Source: Ruegeria sp. PrR005 (GTDB taxonomy: Bacteria > Pseudomonadota > Alphaproteobacteria > Rhodobacterales > Rhodobacteraceae). From it: 64,000 nucleotides of DNA. How positions within the stretch are numbered: the stretch's first letter is position 1; the number at the start of each line of letters is the position of its first letter. This document shows positions 24,410-33,344 of this stretch, piece after piece. Made by a program: the position numbers and the translations under genes. The stretch covers positions 1 through 64,000 of the forward strand of contig NZ_JAAGOX010000055.1 in the NCBI RefSeq assembly GCF_010500245.1, in the 5' to 3' direction. Below the pieces are notes generated by a model, which was given only the letters and a program-made list of their open reading frames with translations, did no database searches and was not told the DNA's origin.

Positions 24410-25291
24410 TTACAGCGAGGCGCGATAGATCTTGTCGATATTGCCGCCCAGGGCTGCGTTGAACTCGGCGTCCGACTGCTGTTTCGACAGACCCTCGGTC
24501 AGCGCACGCGAGAACGAGGCAATCATCTTGCCGTTCCGGCTGAGCAGATCGCAGGCCTGATCGGTGGAATAGCCACCCGACAGCGCCACCACTCGCACCA
24601 CACGGGGATGATCGGCTAGAGCGTCATAAAGATTGGCGGTGCTGGGAATGGTCAGTTTCAGCATCACATCCTGCCCATCGGCCAGCGTGTCGAGATGTTT
24701 CAGAATTTCCTCCTTCAGCATCTCTTCGGCCTGCGCCTTGGTGGTCGAGTGAATGCTCACCTCGGGTTCGACGATCGGCACCATGCCGGCGGCGACGACT
24801 TCGCGTGCGACGTCGAACTGCTGCGCCACCACGGCGGCAATGCCTTCGGCATTGGCCTCGTGGATGACCGAGCGTTCCTTGGTGCCGAACACGCCTTCGG
24901 CCTTGGCCAAAGTGTCAGCGAGACCCGGGATCGGCTTCATCAGTTGCACACCGTTGGCCTCATCCTCAAGACCCTTGTCGATCTTGAGGAAGGGCACCAC
25001 GCCCTTGACGTTCCACAGAAAATCGGCAACGCCGCGACCGTCGATGCTCTCGCCCAGAGTGCGTTCGAACAGGATCGCGCCGATCACCTTCTTGCTGGTG
25101 AAATCGTCGGCCAGGATGATCCGGGCGCGCATACGCTGGATCTCGGCGAACATCTCTTCCTCGGAGCCGTATTGCGCGGCATCCACACCGTAGAGCGCAA
25201 GCGCCTTGGGGGTCGAGCCGCCGCTCTGATCCAGGGCCGCGATAAAGCCCGCGCCGGTTGCCATCTGTTCGCGCATTTGTGCCTTGGACAT
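24410..25291 (-). CDS. Fructose-bisphosphate aldolase, class I
   Basis: Cleaves or forms fructose 1,6-bisphosphate through a lysine Schiff base, with no metal needed. The 293-residue product has the short bacterial class I signature: IAALDQSGGSTPKAL at the front, FLKIDKGL, PIVEPEVSIHS, the Schiff-base region DVMLKLTIPS, and VVALSGGYS near the end. The ATG at 25291 fits the family length; an upstream start at 25330 has no homology. The gene stands alone, convergent with tag. Confidence 0.9.
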   Translation of the reverse strand: MSKAQMREQMATGAGFIAALDQSGGSTPKALALYGVDAAQYGSEEEMFAEIQRMRARIILADDFTSKKVIGAILFERTLGESIDGRGVADFLWNVKGVVPFLKIDKGLEDEANGVQLMKPIPGLADTLAKAEGVFGTKERSVIHEANAEGIAAVVAQQFDVAREVVAAGMVPIVEPEVSIHSTTKAQAEEMLKEEILKHLDTLADGQDVMLKLTIPSTANLYDALADHPRVVRVVALSGGYSTDQACDLLSRNGKMIASFSRALTEGLSKQQSDAEFNAALGGNIDKIYRASL

Positions 25292-25359
25292 AAGTCTTAC
25301 CCGTCTAAATGATTCCGTTCGGCACGGCATATATCATGGTTTCGCTGGATGGTAGGATG

Positions 25360-26712
25360 TTAGCGCTCAAGGACGCGCAGCCAGATGCCGTCCGCCGCCC
25401 GCACGGTTAGATGCGCCACCGGAACCGGGTCGCGGCCCGCGATCCGCTCGAATCGGAACCGGCGCAGCAGCATCGACAGGATCAGCGGCCCCTCAACCAT
25501 GGCAAAGCCCGCCCCGGTGCAGACACGTGGCCCGGCCGAAAACGGCATATAGGCGTTGCGCTGACAGATCTTGCCATTTTCAGTGTGCCAGCGGCCCGGA
25601 TCGAAATCGTCGGGCCTCTCCCATAGTCGCTCATGCCGGTGGAGGTGCCAGGGGCTGAGCACGATCTGCGCGCCCTTGGGCACATCGCGGTCGCGAAAGT
25701 GTTCGGGGCAGGTCGTCTCGCGCACCATCATCGGTACGGGAGGATAAAGACGCAGCGCCTCGCGGAATACATCGCGGCTGAGACGCAGTTTCGACATAAC
25801 GCTGAAATCCGGGGGGCTGTCCAGCGCCCTCGCCTCCTCGGCCAGTTTCTCCTGCCACTCGGGGTAAAGCGCCATCAGGTAAAGCGTCCAAGCGAGCGCC
25901 GAGGCGCTCGTTTCGTGCCCGGCCAGGAAGAAGATCGCCACCTGATCGACCATCTCGCTCGTGTCGAACCGGTCACCGGTCTGCGGGTCGGTTGTGGTCA
26001 TGATCTTGGTGGCCAGATCGTCGGGCGCGGTGCCGGCGCGGATTTCCTCCATCCGGGTGTCTGTCAACTGCCGGATCAATCCCCGGATCACCGCCGCGTT
26101 CCGCCGGGTCTGGCGCGAATGGAACCGCGGCACCCAGCGCGGCACCGGCACAAAGGCCGCAAGGTTCAACAGCGGCTGCGCCCGCTGATAGGCCCGAAAC
26201 CGGGTGAAGACCTGCGCTGCCACCTCATGCTCGATCGGGATCGAGAACAGGGTGCGGAAAATCACATCCGCCGCCGCGTGGCTGGTGATCTCCTCGATCT
26301 CGGTCTCCTGCCCCGCCTGCGCCGCCAGCCGGTTCACCGCCGCCTCGGACGCCGCCCACATGGCCGGAAACGTGTCGCGCAGGCGCCCGCCCTCGAATGC
26401 CGGGTCGATAATTCGGCGCTGGCGTTTCCAGGTCTCGCCATTGGTCAGAAAGACCGAATTGCCCAACAAAGGCCGCAACCCCTCGCTGATGCGGTTGGAT
26501 TTGGGGAAATCGTCGGGCCGCCCCTTCAGCACCGTGTCCACCAGATCGGGCTGGTTCACCAGGTACGAGCGGAAGAAGGGCGTGCGGAACTCGGCCATCC
26601 AGGCGCGGTACAGCCGCGCGGGCTGCGCCGACAGCAGGTCCTGGCGGAACAATTTGAGGTACCGCCAGAGCGAGACCTTGTCCGGGCGCGCGGGGGGTTT
26701 GGGCGGAATCAT
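25360..26712 (-). CDS. Cytochrome P450
   Basis: Heme monooxygenase of 450 residues. The heme loop is FSAGPRVCTGAGFAM with the cysteine thiolate at C398; the I-helix oxygen motif is AGHETSA, and the K-helix contains EALRLYPP (ExxR). It resembles the CYP4-like/soluble bacterial P450s that hydroxylate fatty or alicyclic substrates; the substrate is not evident. No membrane anchor and no fused reductase are present, and no ferredoxin gene is nearby. It overlaps the upstream membrane hydrolase gene by four bases, so the two are probably functionally linked. Confidence 0.92.
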   Translation of the reverse strand: MIPPKPPARPDKVSLWRYLKLFRQDLLSAQPARLYRAWMAEFRTPFFRSYLVNQPDLVDTVLKGRPDDFPKSNRISEGLRPLLGNSVFLTNGETWKRQRRIIDPAFEGGRLRDTFPAMWAASEAAVNRLAAQAGQETEIEEITSHAAADVIFRTLFSIPIEHEVAAQVFTRFRAYQRAQPLLNLAAFVPVPRWVPRFHSRQTRRNAAVIRGLIRQLTDTRMEEIRAGTAPDDLATKIMTTTDPQTGDRFDTSEMVDQVAIFFLAGHETSASALAWTLYLMALYPEWQEKLAEEARALDSPPDFSVMSKLRLSRDVFREALRLYPPVPMMVRETTCPEHFRDRDVPKGAQIVLSPWHLHRHERLWERPDDFDPGRWHTENGKICQRNAYMPFSAGPRVCTGAGFAMVEGPLILSMLLRRFRFERIAGRDPVPVAHLTVRAADGIWLRVLER

Positions 26713-27941
26713 GCGGTGCCCATGTCGGTGTATTTGCTCACCGCCCGGTCGATGAGCGATTTCGACGGCGCCCGGTCGCGATAGCGCGCCGCCAGTGTCA
26801 GCGGCCCGGCAGTAATTCGGAAATAGTCGTAATCCCCCACCCGGTCAAAGGCGCAAAGATACTGGAAATGCAGCCGAAAAAAACGCCAGCGCAGCTCGGC
26901 CCAGCGGGCCGGGCTCAGCGTCTGGGTAAAGGCCGCCGACAGCACCAGCGGCCAGCACTTTCCCGTCGCCGGGGCAACGCCGCTGACCGCAACCGGATCA
27001 CACAGCGCGAAGGCACAACCATCACCCGGCGCCGAGACATCGACCCAAGACAGCTCGTCGCGCGCGCAGAGATAGTGCAGATCGGCGCGCAGCCGCTGCG
27101 CCTCGGGCAGGAACGACACCATCGGCACTACCTGCCCCAAAGTCAGAAACCCCAGCGCCGGCCCATCGGCGGGCACCCTGCCCGCGCGGATCAGATCGGC
27201 CAGCACCGACACGCCCACATGCGCGCCCGAGGAATGGCCGACCACAAGAACCTCGTCCGCGTCCCCTTCTAGCGCCTCGGCGATCCGGTCGGCAAAGGCC
27301 GCGATCCGCTCTTCCAGTTCGGGCGGGTTGGCGCCGCGCCAGCGCGCCGAATAGGCATAGTCATGCATCAGATAGTAGGCGAAAAACTTGCCATCCTTGG
27401 ATTGGAACCAGCGCAGCAGGTAGACCCCCGCGCCCGCGCCCGCTGCCAAACCGGCCAGTGCGGCAAAGGGCCATTCGGTCAACCCGCCCAGCCACCAGCC
27501 CAGCCAGACCAGCAGCAGCGCTGTCAATAGCTGCGCCAAGAGCATCCCAACCGGATAGAGCGCCGCGATCACCGGCCCCTTCCTCAGCCGCATCAACCGC
27601 CAGAGCACGCCCGAAGCGATATAGGTCCAGGCGGTGCGCGCCAGTTGCGCATAGGTGGCCGGGATCGAGTTCGACATGCTGCCCCGCACAATGTCTGACC
27701 AGACCAGCACCTCCACATCCGCCTCGACCTCGGCACCGTCCTGCTTGGAACTAACGTGCCAACCATAGGGGCCCTTGGTGGTCTTGGGTTTCAGGTCGAC
27801 GGAATAGCCCGAGATGCGCGCCTGCTCGGCGCTTTCCTTGCGATAGAGCTCGCGGTACCGGCGCGGATGAATCGGGTCATAGCCGGGGATATAGAACACC
27901 CGGCGTCGGCGCACCTGACCTGCGGATGGAACACTGCTCAT
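26709..27941 (-). CDS. Membrane-anchored alpha/beta-hydrolase-like protein
   Basis: A 410-residue protein of no named family. RRRVFYIPGYDP (11-23) and VLVVGHSSGA (S237 in a GxSxG nucleophile elbow) indicate an alpha/beta hydrolase. Two strongly hydrophobic helices (about 125-178) split the N-terminal strand from the catalytic core, which would place the enzyme on the membrane face. The acid and histidine residues cannot be fixed by eye. It is the first gene of a two-gene unit with the P450, so a lipid or ester substrate shared by the two is plausible but unproven. Confidence 0.68.
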   Translation of the reverse strand: MSSVPSAGQVRRRRVFYIPGYDPIHPRRYRELYRKESAEQARISGYSVDLKPKTTKGPYGWHVSSKQDGAEVEADVEVLVWSDIVRGSMSNSIPATYAQLARTAWTYIASGVLWRLMRLRKGPVIAALYPVGMLLAQLLTALLLVWLGWWLGGLTEWPFAALAGLAAGAGAGVYLLRWFQSKDGKFFAYYLMHDYAYSARWRGANPPELEERIAAFADRIAEALEGDADEVLVVGHSSGAHVGVSVLADLIRAGRVPADGPALGFLTLGQVVPMVSFLPEAQRLRADLHYLCARDELSWVDVSAPGDGCAFALCDPVAVSGVAPATGKCWPLVLSAAFTQTLSPARWAELRWRFFRLHFQYLCAFDRVGDYDYFRITAGPLTLAARYRDRAPSKSLIDRAVSKYTDMGTA

Positions 27942-28065
27942 GGCTCGACCTCTTTGGTCCGAGCCTAGCCGATCACTGGGGCAAGATTAAGCCCAAGCGA
28001 TGGCACCGCCTGCTTCTTTCTGGTTGGAAACACTCTCGGGGGGTGGCAGGCCAACGGCCCGGCGG

Positions 28066-28086
28066 CGGGGGGCAGACAGCCCCCCG
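28066..28086. repeat. G/C-rich inverted repeat downstream of ccdA
   Basis: CGGGGGGC (28066-28073), loop agaca, GCCCCCCG (28079-28086), just after the ccdA stop. It lacks a following U run; it may be a weak terminator or a 3' stabilising hairpin. Confidence 0.45.
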
Positions 28087-28093
28087 GCCCCGC

Positions 28094-28846
28094 TCAGCCC
28101 AGCACCGCCAGCGCAGGAAAGGTCTCCAGCAGCCACCAGCTGAACTGAGTGAACAGGCCCGTAACCAGCATGATGCCGACAAACAGCAACAGCCCGCCCA
28201 TCACCTTTTCGATCAGCCCCATATGCGGCTTGATCCGGTTCATCAGCGCCATCGAGCGGCTGAGGAACATCGCCGCCAGCAGAAATGGCACGCCCAGCCC
28301 CGCCGCATAGACGCCCAAGAGAAGCGTGCCGCGCGCCACCGACGCCTCTGACGCAGCCAGCGACAGAATCGCGCCCAGCTGCGGCCCGATACAAGGCGTC
28401 CAGCCAAAGGCAAAGGCCAGACCAAGTACATAGGCGCCAAAGACCGATCCCCCCGCATCGCCGGTCTGCATCCGCGCCTCGCGATCCAGCAGCGGGATGC
28501 GAAAAACGTTCAGGAAATGCAGGCCAAAGACGATGACCACCACGCCCGAGGCCTTGGCGAACAACTCCTGATTCGACAGCACAAAGGCGCCAAAGGCCGA
28601 GGCGGTGAAACCTAACAGCAGGAAAACGGTCGACAGGCCCAGCACAAAGAACAGCGCCGCCAGCACCGCCTTGCGCCGGGCGGCGGCCTGATCCTGGATC
28701 TCTCCCAGGCTCACCCCGCTCATATAAGCAAGATAGGGTGGCACGATGGGCAGCACACAGGGGCTGAGAAAGCTGACAATCCCGCCAAGGAGCGCCACGA
28801 ACATGGCGGGCAAGAGGCCCGCGTCGATGATCTCTATTCCAAACAT
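28094..28846 (-). CDS. ccdA: Cytochrome c biogenesis protein CcdA
   Basis: Six-helix inner-membrane protein (250 residues) that carries reducing power from cytoplasmic thioredoxin to periplasmic thiol proteins for heme attachment. The two redox cysteines lie in FLSPCVLPIVPPY (first helix) and FGWTPCIGPQLGA (fourth helix). I chose the ATG at 28846; a start at 28897 adds residues without homology. It is divergent from tusA. The ccmE/F/H genes are 15-19 kb away in this window. Confidence 0.9.
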   Translation of the reverse strand: MFGIEIIDAGLLPAMFVALLGGIVSFLSPCVLPIVPPYLAYMSGVSLGEIQDQAAARRKAVLAALFFVLGLSTVFLLLGFTASAFGAFVLSNQELFAKASGVVVIVFGLHFLNVFRIPLLDREARMQTGDAGGSVFGAYVLGLAFAFGWTPCIGPQLGAILSLAASEASVARGTLLLGVYAAGLGVPFLLAAMFLSRSMALMNRIKPHMGLIEKVMGGLLLFVGIMLVTGLFTQFSWWLLETFPALAVLG

Positions 28847-28971
28847 GACCTGCACATAGGGTATCGCGCGCGCCGCGTCACGGGGCCATGCGGTCACATC
28901 CTCGTGGCCGACGTGTCTTGGCCAAGTACCCGACGCTGGACAGGCGCGCGGGCTGGGCGTATCTGCAAGAC

Positions 28972-29205
28972 ATGACCGAAGAAATCGAGACCCTCGACGC
29001 GCTGGGGCTGCTCTGTCCCCTGCCCGTGCTCAAAGCCCGCAAGCGGCTTAGATCCATGGCACCAGGAGCGGTGCTGCGACTGTTGGCCGATGACCCTGCT
29101 GCGGTGATCGACGTGCCGCATTTTTGTGCCGAAGCCGGTCACGCGTTAATCGCGCAGGATGAGGCTTCGGGTCACCAAGTTTACCTAATCCGCCGGGCGA
29201 AATGA
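28972..29205 (+). CDS. tusA: TusA-family sulfurtransferase
   Basis: A 77-residue sulfur carrier. LDALGLLCPLPVLKARK contains the CPxP motif with the persulfide cysteine C15; the C-terminal half (DVPHFCAEAGHALI) is the usual beta strand and helix. TusA proteins pass sulfur for tRNA thiolation or other uses; the absence of tusBCD here leaves the pathway open. The ATG at 28972 fits family length. It ends at a strong terminator shared with rne. Confidence 0.88.
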   Translation: MTEEIETLDALGLLCPLPVLKARKRLRSMAPGAVLRLLADDPAAVIDVPHFCAEAGHALIAQDEASGHQVYLIRRAK

Positions 29206-29235
29206 AAAAGGCGGGTCCGAGAACCCGCCTTTTTT
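29205..29235. terminator. Bidirectional terminator between tusA and rne
   Basis: AAAAAGGCGGGT, loop CCGAG, ACCCGCCTTTTTT: a seven-base GC stem flanked by A and T runs, so it can stop transcription from both convergent genes. Confidence 0.9.
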
Positions 29236-29238
29236 GTC

Positions 29239-32136
29239 TTATTGGCCCAGCGACCACCAACCGCGCCGCTTGGGTTTCGGCGGGCTCTCGGGTTCGACCT
29301 CTGCTTCGGCCACAACCAGTTCCGGCTCAGCCTGTTCCTCTTTCGCCATGACCGGTTCGGCCGGCGTCGCCGGAACGTCCTCGGCAGGCTGCGAAGCCTC
29401 TTCCTCAAGAACATCGGTCGGAGCGGCAACGGATTCCTGCACCGGGGCTGCTTCGACAGTCTCGGCACTGGCCTCGGTCATTTCCGCCTCAACCTCGGCA
29501 CCCTCGACTTCGGCTTCGGCTACATCTCCGGCAGCCTCTTCGACGACGGCTTCTTCTTCCGAGGTCACTGCCTCCACAAGGGCGTCGACCGTCCCGCTGG
29601 TCTCAGCAGGTTCGGCGGGCGCCTCAGCCTTCTTGCTGCGGCTGCTGGTACTGCGCGGTTTACGGGGCTTGGCGGGCTTCTTCACTGGCTTGGGCGCGGC
29701 CTCGGCCTGTACTTCGACCTCAGCCTCTGCCTCTGCCACCGTTTCTGTTTCGGTTGTGACCTCTTCCGCTACGACCTCATCAACCGCTGCCTCGGCCTTG
29801 ACCGGTTTCTTACGGCTACGGGTGCGCTTGCGCGGGGCTTTGGTCGCACTGTCGGCCTCGGCGCCTTCGTTCTCGGCTGCGATTTCCGTCTCAGGCTCTG
29901 CCTCAGCCGTATCGTCACCCGTCTCGGGCGCAACCTCATCGCCGGCTTCATCATCGCCGTCGGAGTCCCGAGCGCTGTCTTCGCCGCCATTGCCGCCGCT
30001 CTTGCGCCGACGCCGCCGGCGCCGCTTGCGCTTGGGCTTGCCCTCGCCGTCCCCGTCACCCGGGATCTCGGCCTTCCCTTCGTCGGCCTCCACCTCTTCT
30101 TCGGCGGCCTCGTCGGCGTCAATCTGCTCCATCAACCGGGTATCGACCGAAACCACCGGTGCCTGCACCTGCGGTACCGCGCGGGTGGCGGTCTTGAACT
30201 TTTCAAGGTGGAAATCCGGGCTGACCAGATGCGGATCGCCTTCGATCCGCACGGACATGCCATAGCGCGCCTCGATCTGCGCGATATGCTCGCGTTTCTG
30301 GTTCATCAGATAGTTGGCGATGCCCACCGGGCAGCGCACCAACACCTCGCGAGAGCGGCGGCGGGTGCCTTCCTCCTCAATCTGGCGCAGGATGCTCAGC
30401 GCCATATTGTCGTCGGAACGGATCAGGCCGGTGCCGTGGCACGAGGGGCACGGCTGGGTCGTGGCCTCGATCATGCCGGGGCGCAAACGCTGGCGGCTCA
30501 TCTCGAGCAGGCCGAAGCCCGAGATCCGACCCACCTGGATGCGGGCGCGGTCCGACTTCAGCTTGTCCTTCAGGCGTTTCTCGACGGCGGCGTTGTTCTT
30601 GCGCTCGTCCATGTCGATGAAGTCGATCACGATCAGACCGGCCAGGTCGCGCAGGCGCAGCTGGCGGGCCACCTCTTCGGCGGCCTCCAGGTTGGTCTTG
30701 AGCGCGGTTTCCTCGATCGAGCCCTCCTTGGTGGCGCGGCCGGAGTTGACGTCGATAGCCACCAGCGCCTCGGTCACGCCGATCACGATGTAGCCGCCGG
30801 ATTTCAACTGTACCGTCGGGTTGAACATCGAGTTCAGGTAGCTTTCCACCTGGAAGCGCGCAAACAGCGGCAGCTGATCCTCATACCGCTGCACGTTCTT
30901 GGCGTGGCTCGGCATGATCATCTTCATGAAGTCCTTGGCGATGCGGTAGCCGCCTTCGCCCTCGACCAGAACCTCGTCGATATCTCGATTGTAGAGGTCG
31001 CGGATCGAGCGTTTGATCAAGTCGCCCTCTTCATAGATCTTGGCGGGCGCGATGGATTTCAGCGTCAGCTCGCGGATCTGCTCCCACATGCGCTGGAGGT
31101 ATTCATAGTCGCGCTTGATCTCAGCCTTGGTCCGCTTGGCACCGGCAGTGCGCACGATCAGGCCCGCGCCCTGGGGCACGTCCATCTCGGCGGCGATCTC
31201 TTTCAGCTTCTTGCGGTCGGCGGCGTTGGTGATCTTGCGGCTGATTCCGCCGCCACGTGCCGTGTTCGGCATCAGCACGCAGTAGCGGCCTGCCAGTGAC
31301 AGGTAAGTGGTCAACGCAGCTCCCTTGTTGCCGCGCTCTTCCTTGACCACCTGCACCAGCATGACCTGGCGCACCTTGATCACTTCCTGGATCTTGTACT
31401 TGCGCGGACGCGGCTTGCGTACCGGGCGCAGGTCTTCGGCGTCATCCTCCTCGGCGATTGATTCGATGCTGTCATCTTTCGATGCAGCGTCCGAGGGCGC
31501 CTGCTCTTCCTCGTCGTCCCGATCTGCCGCGTCATCGTCTTCGGCAACGTCGTCGCCGGTTTCGGCTGCCGCCGCTTGGGCGATGTCGCTGCCGTTCTCC
31601 GCCTCTTCGGGCTCCTCGACAGGCGTCTCCAGAACACGTTCCATCGGCGAAAGAGCCTCGGGAAAATCAGCCTCTTCCCCCTCGTCGCCGAGCAGATCAA
31701 TGGTCTCCATGCCACTGATTTCCGTCTCGGTTACTTCCATGACCTCGATCGGATCGTTCGATTTCGCGGCAGCGGCCTTGCTGCGCGAGCGGGTGCGACT
31801 GCGCTTGGGTTTTTCGTCGTCCTCATCCCGCGCCCGCTGCGCCTCGGCGAACGCCCGCTCTTCTTCCATCAGAGCCTGTCGATCAGCGACCGGGATCTGA
31901 TAATAGTCAGGATGAATTTCAGAGAACGCGAGGAACCCGTGACGGTTCCCGCCATAGTCAACAAAAGCAGCCTGAAGCGAGGGCTCAACGCGCGTTACTT
32001 TTGCCAGATAAATATTGCCAGCTAGCTGGCGTTTGTTTTCAGACTCAAAATCGAACTCTTCGACCTTGTTTCCGTCAACCACCACGACCCGGGTCTCTTC
32101 CGAGTGGGTGGCATCGATAAGCATCTTCTTTGCCAT
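29239..32136 (-). CDS. rne: Ribonuclease E
   Basis: Endoribonuclease and degradosome scaffold, 965 residues. The N-terminal catalytic half has the S1 domain, split here: residues about 35-88 and 248-290 flank an acidic, low-complexity insert (about 90-245) containing KRSRTRSRSK. The DNase I-like domain carries the catalytic aspartates (VAIDVNSGRA and VIDFIDMDERKN) and the zinc link CPSCHGTG. The C-terminal half is disordered, with basic blocks (KRKRRRRRRRKS) and long E/A/V-rich runs, typical of RNA and partner binding. ATG 32136 follows AAGGACAC; homology stops there although the frame continues upstream. Confidence 0.95.
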   Translation of the reverse strand: MAKKMLIDATHSEETRVVVVDGNKVEEFDFESENKRQLAGNIYLAKVTRVEPSLQAAFVDYGGNRHGFLAFSEIHPDYYQIPVADRQALMEEERAFAEAQRARDEDDEKPKRSRTRSRSKAAAAKSNDPIEVMEVTETEISGMETIDLLGDEGEEADFPEALSPMERVLETPVEEPEEAENGSDIAQAAAAETGDDVAEDDDAADRDDEEEQAPSDAASKDDSIESIAEEDDAEDLRPVRKPRPRKYKIQEVIKVRQVMLVQVVKEERGNKGAALTTYLSLAGRYCVLMPNTARGGGISRKITNAADRKKLKEIAAEMDVPQGAGLIVRTAGAKRTKAEIKRDYEYLQRMWEQIRELTLKSIAPAKIYEEGDLIKRSIRDLYNRDIDEVLVEGEGGYRIAKDFMKMIMPSHAKNVQRYEDQLPLFARFQVESYLNSMFNPTVQLKSGGYIVIGVTEALVAIDVNSGRATKEGSIEETALKTNLEAAEEVARQLRLRDLAGLIVIDFIDMDERKNNAAVEKRLKDKLKSDRARIQVGRISGFGLLEMSRQRLRPGMIEATTQPCPSCHGTGLIRSDDNMALSILRQIEEEGTRRRSREVLVRCPVGIANYLMNQKREHIAQIEARYGMSVRIEGDPHLVSPDFHLEKFKTATRAVPQVQAPVVSVDTRLMEQIDADEAAEEEVEADEGKAEIPGDGDGEGKPKRKRRRRRRRKSGGNGGEDSARDSDGDDEAGDEVAPETGDDTAEAEPETEIAAENEGAEADSATKAPRKRTRSRKKPVKAEAAVDEVVAEEVTTETETVAEAEAEVEVQAEAAPKPVKKPAKPRKPRSTSSRSKKAEAPAEPAETSGTVDALVEAVTSEEEAVVEEAAGDVAEAEVEGAEVEAEMTEASAETVEAAPVQESVAAPTDVLEEEASQPAEDVPATPAEPVMAKEEQAEPELVVAEAEVEPESPPKPKRRGWWSLGQ

Positions 32137-32510
32137 GTGTCCTTGATGCACCCGGTCACAACGGAACGCCCAGGCGGCCTTACGGTAGCCAAGCGAACAA
32201 TTTCTGAGGGGTGTCTTGTCTGGGCGATAAGCGACCGCGCGCGGCAAGGTACGGCCGAGAGGCCCCCTGCTGGTCCATTGACTCTTCGCGCGCGCGTCAT
32301 CGCGGTTCTTCTCCGACAGGCCGGAATATTCCAGACCCGCCCGTTAATTCCCGTCACCCGATTTCTGGGCGAAGGTATTTGCACGCCCCTTCACGGGGCC
32401 AATCGGTCTGCTTTGTCTCCGGGATCTGTGCCAACGGGGGCAGAGCAGCGAAACTCTCAGGGTGCGGGCGCATGGGTTAAAAACGCCCGGCCCGTCTGAC
32501 CACATTAAAA
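32137..32510 (-). other. Probable long 5' leader of rne
   Basis: No gene is visible between the rne start and the next coding sequence (32592). On the minus strand the region contains a stable stem GCCCC-N5-GGGGC (32385-32399) and lies downstream of a candidate promoter near 32502-32531, giving a leader of about 360 bases. E. coli rne has a leader of similar length through which RNase E feeds back on its own mRNA; the same use here is inference. Confidence 0.45.
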
Positions 32511-32531
32511 GCAGAGCTGTGGAAAAGACAA
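32502..32531 (-). promoter_or_regulatory. Candidate promoter of rne
   Basis: On the minus strand TTGTCT (32531-32526), an 18-base spacer and TAATGT (32507-32502). Transcription would start near 32495, about 360 bases before the rne ATG. Confidence 0.35.
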
Positions 32532-32591
32532 TGGGCAAAGTGCAGCTTTGCCTTTTGGGCGGGCTTGACCCCACCCAATCCCGGGTCAAGC

Positions 32592-33344
32592 ATGGCCGAC
32601 ATGGACCGCCGATCTGTGATTTTCGCCGGGGCCACCACGTTGGCCCTTCCGCGCCTGCTCCGCGCCGGCGCTCCGGTGACGGTTGTCTTGGTGCATGGGG
32701 CCTGGGTCGGCAACTGGTACTGGCAGTCGGTAGAGGCGCGGCTGAACGCGCGCGGGATCGCTACACGCGCCCCGGATCTGCCGGCGACGGATGCCGCAAT
32801 CGGGGTCGACACTCTGGCGGATCGACTGGCGCAAACGATCGAAGCTGTCGGAACCCCGGTTGTTCTGGTGGCCCATAGTGCCGGAGTGCGCATTGCATCT
32901 GCAGCATGGGATAGAGCCCGCAGCGTTATCAGATCGGTCGTCATGGTCGAGGGCCCGCTGCCACTTGCCCCGCCGCCCGAGGTTATCCCGGCCGATACCC
33001 GTACACTGGAGTATCTCGTCGTCAATGCACCAAGCATCGTCGACGCCGGGTTATGGCCCGCCCCGGCCGCGCTGCGCACCCGCTATGGCGACCGGGTTCG
33101 GCCGCAAAGTCTGGCAAGCCTGACGAGTGCAGTCATATTGAAGAACGGCCGCCTCCCCCCTGAACCGGCGCGCCACGCGGTGTCGATGACCGACAGCCCT
33201 CTGGCCGGTCTGGCGCGAAAGGCCCAAGGGGTGCCAGGATGGGTCCATGCGACACTATCAGGCACCCATGATGTGGCGGGCAGCGCCCCGGATGCGATGA
33301 CCGACCTCATTGCAACCGTCGCCGAAGGCGCTGGTCAGAGGTAA
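32592..33344 (+). CDS. Alpha/beta-hydrolase, probably exported (Tat-like signal)
   Basis: A 250-residue hydrolase. The N terminus MDRRSVIFAGATTLALPRLL resembles a twin-arginine signal (RRSVIF then a hydrophobic run). The mature part has VVLVHGAWVGNWYW (oxyanion region), the nucleophile elbow VAHSAG (AHSAG in place of GxSxG), and a late GTHDV that supplies the histidine. It resembles the short esterase/salicylate-esterase-like group. The start could be the ATG at 32601. It is convergent with dctD; no operon partners. Confidence 0.7.
   Translation: MADMDRRSVIFAGATTLALPRLLRAGAPVTVVLVHGAWVGNWYWQSVEARLNARGIATRAPDLPATDAAIGVDTLADRLAQTIEAVGTPVVLVAHSAGVRIASAAWDRARSVIRSVVMVEGPLPLAPPPEVIPADTRTLEYLVVNAPSIVDAGLWPAPAALRTRYGDRVRPQSLASLTSAVILKNGRLPPEPARHAVSMTDSPLAGLARKAQGVPGWVHATLSGTHDVAGSAPDAMTDLIATVAEGAGQR

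Noticed and set aside
29242-31299. A long open frame (685 codons) antisense to RNase E
   Set aside because: It is caused by the repetitive codon pattern and skewed third positions of rne; its translation has no recognisable domain and no plausible ribosome binding site.
32420-32475. Glycine-riboswitch-like string AAACTCTCAGG on the plus strand
   Set aside because: The required upstream GAGAG partner and the CCGAAGG core are absent, and the downstream gene is a hydrolase with no link to glycine; the string can also be explained by the local hairpin AGAG/CTCT.
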